Of a stretch of 37,247 nucleotides of DNA, positions 30,615-37,247 are shown in pieces; position 1 is the first letter of the stretch; every line of letters begins with the position of its first letter. The position numbers and the translations under genes are program-made. This stretch comes from Aeriscardovia sp040773385 (lineage in GTDB: Bacteria; Actinomycetota; Actinomycetes; Actinomycetales; Bifidobacteriaceae), in assembly GCA_040773385.1 (NCBI GenBank), contig JAXGWH010000011.1:1-37247 (forward strand), written 5' to 3'. The notes under the pieces are model-generated. The model was not told the origin of the DNA and did no database searches. It worked only from the letters and a program-made list of their open reading frames with translations.

Positions 30615-32189
30615 TCACGCCTTGACGACGGGCAGCTCGTCCCAGCGCGTGGTGCAGCGCGTCGAGAGCATCTGCCGGCGCATGAGCCAGTCCGCGCCGG
30701 TCTCGTTGGACTGCCGGCCACGCCCGCGCACGCCCGACCAGCCGATCCCCACGGTATGGTCGCCGAAGCGGCTGTTGGCCCGGTCGAGCAGGGCGCCGAT
30801 GCCGCGCGTGTCACGTCTCGGATGGAAGTCTGTCTGCGGCAACGGGTGGTAGGAATCGGCGTCGACCAGGCCGGAAAGCACCACCCCGGCCCGCGACCAG
30901 CGCGACCGTGGATTGATGTCGTCAAGGATCCCCGAGGCGTCGATCGCGTGCATGAGCACGAGCGGGTCATCGGTGGGGGCGTCAAGCTCCACGAACCGCA
31001 GCGGCAGCGACTCCTCGCCCTCATGGCGGGTGAACGGCGCGCCCACGAAGAAGCCGATCCGTCCCGCCAGCGACCCCTGCCGGCGCAGGCGGCGGCATGC
31101 GTCCTGGATGTAAAGGCCGAGCGCCTGCCGTACCGGCTCGGCGCCGCGCACGTAATGGCCGAACATGCGCGAGCAGAGGATGGACTGCTTGCGCGCCCCG
31201 CCGTCCGCGTCGGCCTCGTCGGTGATGCACGGGATGCCGCGCAGCTCGAGCACCGTGCGCGCCAGGCACACGCCGTAGCGGGCCCGCAGGGCCACGAGGT
31301 CCGTGTCCCGCAGGTCGAGCGCCGTCACGATCCCCTGGGAGGCGAGCTTGCGGGTCAGGCGCCGTCCCACGCCCCACACGTCGCTGACGGCGGTGACGGC
31401 CAGCAGCGCCTCGCGCTGGCCGTGGTCCATCCGCTCCCAGGAGGAGACGTGCCCCTGCCCGTGGCCGTGCTTGGCCCAATGGTTGACGATCTTGGCGAGC
31501 GTCTTCGTGGGTGCCACGCCCACCGACAGCGGGATGCCGATCCCACGCCACACCGCCTCGCGCATCTCATGGGCGGTGCGCACGGCCTGCCGCTCGGGCA
31601 GGGTGGTGCGCAGGAAGCACTCGTCGATGGAGTAGACCTCCTGATGGGCGAAATAGCGGTGCATGAGCCGCATCATCCTCTGTGAGAGGCTGCCGTAGAG
31701 CTCGTAGTTGGAGCTGCGGGCCACCGCGCCCCGCTCCGTGGCCTCCTCGCGGATCTGGAACCACGGCACGCCCTTGGGCACATAGGGCTTCGCCTCGGCG
31801 GACCGCGTCACCACGCAGCCGTCGTTGTTGGAGAGCACGATGACGGGCCGGTGGGCCAGCTCGGGGTGGAAGACGCGCTCGCAGGAGGCGTAGAACGTGT
31901 CGGCGTCGGCGAGCACGAACAGGGTGCGCCCCCCGCCGTCCTGGGCGGGAGAACCGTGCGCGGGGGAGCCGTCTGCGGAGAAGCCGTGCCGGGCGGTGTC
32001 CTGCCGGGCGGGGCCGTGCGGGGCGGTAGTGCGCACGGTGGTGTCCTGCCGGGCGGGGCCGTGCGCGGTGCTGTCCTGCGGGCAGGCCTCTTTTCGGTTC
32101 CGGAGGATCTCCAGCTCATGGCGCGGGTCGATGAGCGGGGCGGACTGCCAGCTCGAGCGCCGCCCGAATGTGCGTGAGACGTCCATCAT
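30615..32189 (-). CDS. umuC: Y-family DNA polymerase UmuC-like, with a repetitive N-terminal extension
   Basis: UmuC-type polymerases copy damaged DNA during the SOS response. The catalytic core is intact: FVLADADTFYASCERVF with Asp95, NNDGCVVTRSAEAK, and VYSIDECFL with Asp189 and Glu190. Fingers/palm (PLSVGVAPTKTLAKI), helix-hairpin-helix (VSDVWGVGRRLTRKL), little finger and a UmuC-type C-terminus follow. The ATG at 32189 overlaps the umuD stop (ATGATG; second Met at 32186 has better spacing from AGGAGG). The first ~87 residues precede the normal start of the family and contain a 15-residue repeat (HGPARQDT). Length is 524 residues versus ~420 for E. coli UmuC. Confidence 0.93.
   Translation of the reverse strand: MMDVSRTFGRRSSWQSAPLIDPRHELEILRNRKEACPQDSTAHGPARQDTTVRTTAPHGPARQDTARHGFSADGSPAHGSPAQDGGGRTLFVLADADTFYASCERVFHPELAHRPVIVLSNNDGCVVTRSAEAKPYVPKGVPWFQIREEATERGAVARSSNYELYGSLSQRMMRLMHRYFAHQEVYSIDECFLRTTLPERQAVRTAHEMREAVWRGIGIPLSVGVAPTKTLAKIVNHWAKHGHGQGHVSSWERMDHGQREALLAVTAVSDVWGVGRRLTRKLASQGIVTALDLRDTDLVALRARYGVCLARTVLELRGIPCITDEADADGGARKQSILCSRMFGHYVRGAEPVRQALGLYIQDACRRLRRQGSLAGRIGFFVGAPFTRHEGEESLPLRFVELDAPTDDPLVLMHAIDASGILDDINPRSRWSRAGVVLSGLVDADSYHPLPQTDFHPRRDTRGIGALLDRANSRFGDHTVGIGWSGVRGRGRQSNETGADWLMRRQMLSTRCTTRWDELPVVKA
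31995..32065. repeat. 45-base repeat in the 5' part of umuC
   Basis: A 26-base stretch beginning GGTGTCCTGCCGGGCGGGGC at 31995-32020 recurs exactly at 32040-32065, with partial copies on both sides. The 45-base period equals 15 residues and keeps the reading frame. Confidence 0.8.
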
Positions 32190-32788
32190 GCCTCCTGCCC
32201 GTAGACGCCCGTGCCATGCGGCGCCTCCCGACGCTGGTAGTGGTAGTTGCCGATGACCACGCCCCAGACGGACAGCTCCTGCCCGTCGCGGAAGGTGATG
32301 TCCGGATAGGCGCGGTTCTCGGGGTGCAGCACGGGGTTGTTGTGCAGATCGCGCTCAAGGCGCTTGACGGTGAGCTCGTCGTCCACCACGGCGACCACCA
32401 CATCCCCGGTCCGCGCCTCGAGCGAGCGGTCGACGAGCAACAGGTCCCCGTCGAAGATGCCGGCCCCGCGCATGGAGTCGCCCGCGACCCGCACGGCGAA
32501 CGTCGTCTCGGGGTGCGTGATGACATGCTCGTCGAAGGAGAAATCGGAGAAGAAATAATCCTGCGCCACCGAGGGGAACCCGGCGTGGACGGCCTCCAGC
32601 GCCTCCGGAATGCCCTTTTCCCGGTCTGTTCTTCTCTCTGTGCGGGCACGGATGCGCGCGATCGGTGTGACGCGGTCGTCCCGCCCGCTGCCGCCGAAGC
32701 CCGTCTGCGCCCGGCCGTCTTTCCAGGCAGTGCCGTCTTTCCGGGTAGTGCCGCCGGCCGTGCCGGCCCCTGTCGGTCTCATCCGCAT
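32186..32788 (-). CDS. umuD: UmuD-like S24 protease (SOS mutagenesis)
   Basis: UmuD self-cleaves when RecA filaments form, giving UmuD' that activates UmuC. The start at 32788 is set by AAAGGAGG with 5 bases spacing. The 200-residue protein lacks the LexA DNA-binding domain. Cleavage site Ala69-Gly70 (HAGFPSVAQDY) matches UmuD. Catalytic Ser105 (VAGDSMRG) and Lys142 (LTVKRL) follow at the same distances as in E. coli (site to Ser 36; Ser to Lys 37). The region before the site is ~68 residues, versus 24 in E. coli, and is Gly/Thr/Arg-rich with DGTAWKDGRAQ-like repeats. The stop overlaps the umuC start. Expression is under a perfect SOS box. Confidence 0.94.
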   Translation of the reverse strand: MRMRPTGAGTAGGTTRKDGTAWKDGRAQTGFGGSGRDDRVTPIARIRARTERRTDREKGIPEALEAVHAGFPSVAQDYFFSDFSFDEHVITHPETTFAVRVAGDSMRGAGIFDGDLLLVDRSLEARTGDVVVAVVDDELTVKRLERDLHNNPVLHPENRAYPDITFRDGQELSVWGVVIGNYHYQRREAPHGTGVYGQEA

Positions 32789-32811
32789 CTGTTCCTCCTT
32801 TGACAGATCCC

Positions 32812-32840
32812 ACTCTATTCGAACATCTGTTCGAATGGAA
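32812..32840 (-). promoter_or_regulatory. umuDC promoter
   Basis: Reading leftward: -35 TTCCAT (32840-32835), 17-base spacer, -10 TAGAGT (32817-32812), then AAAGGAGG and the umuD ATG. The spacer is almost entirely the SOS box, so LexA binding would directly exclude RNA polymerase. Confidence 0.7.
32817..32836. promoter_or_regulatory. LexA operator (SOS box)
   Basis: ATTCGAACATCTGTTCGAAT is a perfect 20-base palindrome with 8-base arms. Its core TCGAACATCTGTTCGA exactly fits the actinobacterial and Gram-positive SOS box TCGAACNNNNGTTCGA. It lies 29 bases upstream of the umuD start. Confidence 0.93.
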
Positions 32841-32884
32841 CAGCCGGGACCGACCAAGAGGGGCCGGCGATCAAAAAACCGCAC

Positions 32885-33025
32885 GATACCGGGAGGCGGG
32901 ATCGGAGACAGTATCGGGAACAGTGCAGAAGCAGTATGGGAAATGATCGGGGAAAAGCGGAAATATCGGGGGAAACGGGGAGGGGCGTATCGGAAAATCC
33001 CAGATACCGTGTGATCGGCGGCGGA
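32885..33025. repeat. Irregular TATCGGG/GATCGGG repeats between umuD and the sensor kinase
   Basis: The gap contains about seven degenerate copies of a (T/G)ATCGG(G)(A)A motif at irregular steps of roughly 10-30 bases, some inverted (GATACCG). Two convergence-free genes flank it. Nothing else is recognised here and no function is evident. Confidence 0.35.
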
Positions 33026-33048
33026 GAAAATTCGTGGCGGCGGAGGGC

Positions 33049-34167
33049 CTACGAAAGGGCCTCATCCTTGTCGTCCGGCTGCCCGGCCGGATGAGTGGGA
33101 TGGACGAGCGGCAGACGGATCTCAAAATCCGTGCCGCGCCGGTCGTCCACCACGCGCACGGTGCCGCCATGCAGCTTGGCGGCCCAGCGGGCGATCGACA
33201 GGCCGATGCCCGTGCCGCCCGAGGAGGTGCCGGGGTGTCCGTCACCCTGGACGAAACGGCGGAAGATGCGCTCGCGGTCTTTCTTCTCGATCTGCGAGCC
33301 GAGGTTGATGACGTTGGTCACGGCGGTGTGGTCATGCGGGTCGACGTGCGCCTCGATGAGCACGCGCGTGCCGTCGGGAGAGTGCTTGAGGGCGTTGTTG
33401 ATGATATTGGTGAACAGCTGGCTCAGACGTTCCGTGTCGCCCTGCAGTCGGATGGAGGCGGGGATGTCGACGCTGATGCGGTGGTCGTGCGAGGAATCGG
33501 CGATCTCCAGCGGCTCGACCGTCGACTCGACGAAGTCGCGCAGGGTGAACGTGGTGATCTCCAGGCTCGCCGCGCCGGCCTCGATGCGTGAGAGGTCGAG
33601 GAGGAAGGCGATGAGGTCGCCCAGCCTTTTCGACTGGGTGACGATGAGCTCGAGGTTCCGGGGCGTGGGCGGCACCACGCCGTCGGCGATGTTCTCGGCC
33701 TGGGCGCGCATGGCGGCCACGGGGGTGCGCAGCTCGTGGCTGACGTTGGCGATGAGGTCCTTGCGGCGCTGGTCGGTGTGTTCCAGCTCGGCGGCCATCC
33801 GGTTGAACGCTGCGGCGAGCTCGCCCACCTCGTCGGTGCTGTGCGGCACGACGCGCGTGCTGTAGTCGCCGTCCGCCATGGCCCGGGCGGCGTCTCTCAG
33901 CTCGAGCAGCGAGCGTGTCAGGTGCCGGGAGAAGAAATAGCCGATGACGGCGAAGACGAGCACGGAGACGGGCAGGCTCACCCAGCCGCTCAGCCCGAGC
34001 TCATGCAGCGCCCAGGAGAGGATGAACGCGGCGGTGGAGGCGAAGACGACGAGGATGGTGATTTTGAGCGTGAGCGAGGTGTGGCGGGGCAGCACCTCGT
34101 GCTCGTGCGCCTCCTGCTCGACGGCCCGTTCCTCCTGCCGTTCGGCGTCCTCAGCCGGGGTACGCAT
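33049..34167 (-). CDS. Sensor histidine kinase of an OmpR-type two-component system
   Basis: ATG 34167 overlaps the regulator's stop (TGATG), so regulator and kinase are coupled. The 372-residue kinase has two membrane segments at about residues 34-53 and 60-81, separated by only ~8 residues. There is hardly any external sensing domain. A HAMP domain follows (~82-135), then HisKA with His144 in IANVSHELRTPVAAM. The HATPase domain has the N box LFTNIINNALKHSP, G1-type region and GTGIGLSIARWAAKLHGG. The signal could be sensed within the membrane or through a partner. No specific family member is recognised. Confidence 0.92.
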   Translation of the reverse strand: MRTPAEDAERQEERAVEQEAHEHEVLPRHTSLTLKITILVVFASTAAFILSWALHELGLSGWVSLPVSVLVFAVIGYFFSRHLTRSLLELRDAARAMADGDYSTRVVPHSTDEVGELAAAFNRMAAELEHTDQRRKDLIANVSHELRTPVAAMRAQAENIADGVVPPTPRNLELIVTQSKRLGDLIAFLLDLSRIEAGAASLEITTFTLRDFVESTVEPLEIADSSHDHRISVDIPASIRLQGDTERLSQLFTNIINNALKHSPDGTRVLIEAHVDPHDHTAVTNVINLGSQIEKKDRERIFRRFVQGDGHPGTSSGGTGIGLSIARWAAKLHGGTVRVVDDRRGTDFEIRLPLVHPTHPAGQPDDKDEALS

Positions 34168-34931
34168 CAACGGGCGTCCCTGTCGGCGCCTTTCGCGTCT
34201 TCCCCGTCCTGCCAGTCGGCGGGCGGCTCAAAGGCGTAGCCCACGCCGTGCACCGTGCGGATCGTGTCCGCACCGAGCTTGTGGCGCAGCGCCTTCACAT
34301 GGGAATCGACGGTACGGGTGCCGGAGGCGTCCACCCAGTCCCACACCTCCTCGAGCAGCTTCTCGCGGGTGAGCACGGTGCGCGGCCGACGCGAGAGCGT
34401 GGCGAGCAGGTCGAACTCGGTGGGGGTGAGGTGCACCTCCTGGCCGTTGAGGGTGACGATCCGCTGGGCGGGGTCGATGACGAGGGAGCCGAAGTCGAGC
34501 ACCTTCTCCTGCTCGGATTTGCGGGCGATGACCTTCGCCCTGTCCACGCGGCGGAAGAGTGCCTTGCAGCGGGCGATGAGCTCGCGCATGGAGAACGGCT
34601 TTGTCATGTAGTCGTCCGCACCCGCGGCCAGCCCGTTGACCTTGTCGGATTCGTCGTCGCGGGCGGTGAGCATGAGCACCGGCACAGGCCGTTCGGAGAT
34701 GATGCGCTGTGTGGCCTCGAGCCCGTCCATCACCGGGAGCATGACATCCATGATGACAAGGTCCGGACGCAGCTGTGAGGCCGCGAGGACGGCGTTCTGC
34801 CCGTCCCCGGCCACGCGCACGGTCCATCCCTCGGAGGAGAGCCTCTGGGCGATGGCGGTGGCGAGCGTCGCCTCGTCCTCCACCACAAGGATCACTTTCT
34901 TGCGGTTATCCCCGTTGTTCTGCTCAACCAT
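34167..34931 (-). CDS. OmpR/PhoB-family response regulator
   Basis: The 254-residue regulator from ATG 34931 (frame open to 34976; the chosen Met is where similarity begins, with only a weak GAGAG upstream). The receiver domain has acidic pocket Asp19 (VVEDEA), phospho-acceptor Asp62 (LVIMDVMLP) and Lys111 (YMTKPF). The winged-helix DNA-binding domain shows VHLTPTEFDLLATLSRRPRTV and RTVDSHVKALRHKLG. It lies 74 bases after glgB on the same strand and is coupled to the kinase. Targets cannot be predicted; glgB adjacency may be incidental. Confidence 0.93.
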   Translation of the reverse strand: MVEQNNGDNRKKVILVVEDEATLATAIAQRLSSEGWTVRVAGDGQNAVLAASQLRPDLVIMDVMLPVMDGLEATQRIISERPVPVLMLTARDDESDKVNGLAAGADDYMTKPFSMRELIARCKALFRRVDRAKVIARKSEQEKVLDFGSLVIDPAQRIVTLNGQEVHLTPTEFDLLATLSRRPRTVLTREKLLEEVWDWVDASGTRTVDSHVKALRHKLGADTIRTVHGVGYAFEPPADWQDGEDAKGADRDAR

Positions 34932-34958
34932 GGATGCTCTCGCCCCTTTGTCGCCGCT

Positions 34959-34987
34959 GTGCCGGCGCCCACGCACCCCGCCGGCAC
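34959..34987 (-). promoter_or_regulatory. Hairpin between glgB and the response regulator gene
   Basis: GTGCCGGC and GCCGGCAC form a perfect 8-base-pair stem around a 13-base loop. No T run follows in the direction of transcription, so it is not a canonical terminator. It could be a processing or stability element between glgB and the two-component genes. Confidence 0.4.
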
Positions 34988-35005
34988 GTCGTCAGCGCCC
35001 TGTCG

Positions 35006-37247
35006 TCAGCGCAGCCTGTCTGGCTCCAAGAATAGTGCGCCCAGCGCGGGGACGGTGATTTGTGCCGACCAGTCGCGCGAATGGAACGGGTGCGCCTGCG
35101 CCTGGATGGTGCCGTTGGATACGCCGGCGCCGTCGTAGCGGGTGGAGTCGGTGTTGAGCACCTCGTGCCACGTGCCGCCCTCCGGCAGGGCGAGCCGGTA
35201 GTTGTCCCACTGGGAGCCGGCGAAGTTGACGACGACCACCAGGGGGTCGCCTTTGGCGTCATAGCGCACGAAGGAGAGCGTGTTGTGGTCGGCGTCGTCG
35301 CTGGTGAGCCATTGGAAGCCGGACTGGTCGAAGTCATTCTGCCACAGCGCCGGCGTCTTCTGATAGAAGGCGTTGAGGTCGGAGACGAGGGTCTGCACGC
35401 CCTTGTGGTCCGGCGAGGCGAGGCTCGTCCAGTCGAGGGAGTTGTTGTAATCCCACTCGCCGAACTGGGCGAACTCGTTGCCCATGAATGTCAGCTTGCG
35501 GCCCGGATGCGCCCACTGGTAGGCGAACAGCTCGCGCACCTGCGCGAAGCGCTGCGGGTCGGTGCCGGGCATGCGCCCGATGAGCGAGCCCTTGCCGTGC
35601 ACCACCTCGTCATGGCTGATGGGCAGCACGTAGTGCTCCGTGTAGGCGTAGACCATCGAGAAGGTGATCTCGTTGTGGTGCCACTTGCGGTTGATGGGCT
35701 GCTCGGACATGTACTGGAGCGTGTCGTGCATCCAGCCCATGTTCCACTTAAACCCGAAGCCGAGGCCTCCGGCGCTCGTAGGGGCGGTGACGCCCGGCCA
35801 GGCGGTGGACTCCTCGGCGATGATGACGGTGCCGGGGTTGTTCTTGTAGGCGGTGGCCGTCGCCTCCTTGAGGAAGTCGATGGCCTCGAGGTTCTCGCGC
35901 CCGCCGTAGCGGTTCGGACGCCACTGGCCGGGCTTGCGCGAATAGTCGAGATAGAGCATGGAGGCCACGGCGTCCACGCGCAGGCCGTCCACATGGAACT
36001 CCTTGAGCCAGTAGACGGCGTTTGCCACGAGGAAGTTGCGCACCTCGTTGCGCGAGTAGTTGAAGATGTAGGTGCCCCAGTCGGGCTGCTCGCCGCGCAT
36101 CGGATCAGGGTTCTCGTACAGCGGCGTGCCGTCGAAGCGGGCGAGGGCAAAGTCGTCCTTGGGGAAGTGCGCAGGGACCCAGTCCATGATGACGCCGATT
36201 CCCGCCTGGTGGAACTTGTCGACCAGATAGCGGAAGTCGTCAGGGCTGCCGCCGCGAGAGTCGGGCGCATAGTAGCCGGTCACCTGGTAGCCCCAGGATC
36301 CCTCGAACGGATGCTGGGCCAGCGGCAGGAACTCCACATGCGTGAAGTTCTCCTTCTTCACATACTCCACGAGCTGGTCGGCCATCTGACGATAGGAGAG
36401 GCCTTTGATCCAGCTGCCGGCGTGCACCTCGTAGATGCTCATCGGCCCCAGATGCGCGTTCTTGTGCGCCCTGCGGTCCATCCACTTTTCGTCTCCCCAG
36501 TCATAGACGGTGTCGTCCACGAGGATGGAGGCGGTGCGCGGCGGGATCTCGTGCGCGAATTCGAGCGGGTCGGCCTTTTCCTTCCATTCGTTGTTGGCGT
36601 TGAGGATCTGGTACTTGTACTTCATGCCCGGTTTGAGGTCGGGGATGAAGATCTCCCAGATGCCCGAGGCGCCCATCGAGCGCATGGCGTACGAACGGCC
36701 GTCCCAGTCGTCGAAGTCGCCGAAGACGCGCACCGCATGGGCGTTCGGCGCCCACACGGCGAACGAGGCGCCGCTGATCTTCTTGCTGCCCGGCACGCCG
36801 GGAGTGCCCATCGGGTCGTCGTAGTGACGGATGTGCGCGCCGAGGACCTGCCAGAGCCGCTCGTGGCGCCCCTCGCCGATGAGGTAGAGGTCCATATCGC
36901 CCAGCGTGGGCAGGAACCGGTACGGGTCGTCCTCGGTGATGGGTTTGCCGCCCTTGTAGGTCACCTCCACCCGGTAATCGGGGGTTGAGAGGGTGCCGTC
37001 GGACTCTTTCTCCATCGGCACGAGCGCCACGAACACGCCGTTGTGCTCGTGCTCGGCGTCGTAGCCGCCGTTCTGGGTGAGGATCCTCACGCGCCTGGCC
37101 AGCGGCCGCAGCACGCGGACCGTGGCCCAGGCGCTGCCGCCGCCGTTGGGATGGATGCCCAGCACGGCGTGGGGATTGTAGTAGGTTCCGTTGGAGACCG
37201 CGTCGAGGGTCCCCTGCTCCACCGGCAGCGGTGCCGGTGCCTGAAGA
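35006..37247 (-). CDS. glgB: 1,4-alpha-glucan (glycogen) branching enzyme, 5' end outside the window
   Basis: GlgB makes alpha-1,6 branches in glycogen. The frame is open to the window edge; residues before the in-frame GTG at 37222 read LQAPAPLP and look coding, so the true start is probably upstream. Counted from that GTG: an N-terminal beta-sandwich (YYNPHAVLGIHP), a CBM48 domain (~150-235; FAVWAPNAHAVRVFGDFDDW), then the GH13 barrel. Barrel motifs are the nucleophile Asp417 (DGLRVDAVASMLYLDY), acid/base Glu470 (VIIAEESTAWPG) and His-Asp in PISHDEVVHGKGS. A C-terminal beta domain completes a normal-length protein of ~740 residues. Two-component genes follow on the same strand. Confidence 0.95.
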   Translation of the reverse strand, partial: LQAPAPLPVEQGTLDAVSNGTYYNPHAVLGIHPNGGGSAWATVRVLRPLARRVRILTQNGGYDAEHEHNGVFVALVPMEKESDGTLSTPDYRVEVTYKGGKPITEDDPYRFLPTLGDMDLYLIGEGRHERLWQVLGAHIRHYDDPMGTPGVPGSKKISGASFAVWAPNAHAVRVFGDFDDWDGRSYAMRSMGASGIWEIFIPDLKPGMKYKYQILNANNEWKEKADPLEFAHEIPPRTASILVDDTVYDWGDEKWMDRRAHKNAHLGPMSIYEVHAGSWIKGLSYRQMADQLVEYVKKENFTHVEFLPLAQHPFEGSWGYQVTGYYAPDSRGGSPDDFRYLVDKFHQAGIGVIMDWVPAHFPKDDFALARFDGTPLYENPDPMRGEQPDWGTYIFNYSRNEVRNFLVANAVYWLKEFHVDGLRVDAVASMLYLDYSRKPGQWRPNRYGGRENLEAIDFLKEATATAYKNNPGTVIIAEESTAWPGVTAPTSAGGLGFGFKWNMGWMHDTLQYMSEQPINRKWHHNEITFSMVYAYTEHYVLPISHDEVVHGKGSLIGRMPGTDPQRFAQVRELFAYQWAHPGRKLTFMGNEFAQFGEWDYNNSLDWTSLASPDHKGVQTLVSDLNAFYQKTPALWQNDFDQSGFQWLTSDDADHNTLSFVRYDAKGDPLVVVVNFAGSQWDNYRLALPEGGTWHEVLNTDSTRYDGAGVSNGTIQAQAHPFHSRDWSAQITVPALGALFLEPDRLR

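Noticed and set aside
32186..32788. LexA itself
   Set aside because: There is no N-terminal DNA-binding domain, and the cleavage site, spacing and overlap with umuC all match UmuD.
35060..36988. Long + strand frame opposite glgB
   Set aside because: Antisense shadow with His/Val/Arg-rich composition; glgB motifs are intact on the other strand.

Overview
The window is high-GC actinobacterial chromosome. Gene content, gene order and protein style point to the family Bifidobacteriaceae, most likely a Bifidobacterium or close relative; this is an inference from recognisable families, since no database search was possible. Apart from the first ~2 kb, everything looks like ordinary core chromosome with consistent GC-rich codon use.

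Layout. 1-~2060: the right end of a mobile element, clearly less GC-rich. It holds the start of an IS3-type transposase OrfA cut by the window edge, and a tyrosine integrase split by a frameshift, preceded by a compact promoter and operator region. Next come a possible host-gene 3' remnant with a terminator and an RBBP9-type hydrolase broken by a one-base frameshift. 2927-13791 (+): UPF0182 membrane protein, pth, mfd, an FtsB/DivIC-like protein, DUF501 and a Ppx/GppA phosphatase, then tRNA-Leu(UAA). The enolase gene that lies between mfd and ftsB in other actinobacteria is absent here. 14068-17184: a tail-anchored coiled-coil protein (-), FKBP and greA (+), and a hemolysin-III-family protein with a very basic N-terminus (-). 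17281-23993: a PdtaS-like sensor kinase (+), an orphan FtsK/SpoIIIE ATPase of the EccC/EssC type (-), and two overlapping LytR-CpsA-Psr genes (-). 24263-29163 (+): a large GT2 glycosyltransferase/membrane protein coupled to a DUF5719 protein. 29227-30601: a metallopeptidase-family protein lacking HExxH (-) and a ComF protein (+). 30615-32788 (-): a umuDC operon whose promoter spacer contains a perfect SOS box. 33049-37247 (-): glgB (5' end outside the window), an OmpR-type regulator and its sensor kinase, read in that order.

How the genes fit together. Several groups are translationally coupled: the two LCP genes, umuD-umuC and regulator-kinase overlap at stop/start codons, and GT2-DUF5719 share one base. 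Much of the content concerns the cell envelope (LCP enzymes, GT2/DUF5719, FtsB, UPF0182, EccC-like ATPase), alongside DNA repair and mutagenesis (Mfd, UmuDC), transcription elongation (GreA, Mfd), translation rescue (Pth, tRNA) and glycogen synthesis (GlgB).

The most notable observations are: the SOS box exactly filling the umuDC promoter spacer; four genes with a TAGNNT hexamer exactly seven bases before the start codon (possible leaderless transcripts); the orphan type-VII-like ATPase; repeat-built N-terminal extensions on UmuC and other proteins; a terminator-like hairpin in the FKBP leader; and three half-sites in front of the integrase. I see no clear defence system, CRISPR array or biosynthetic cluster. 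No gene-free stretch exceeds 300 bases.
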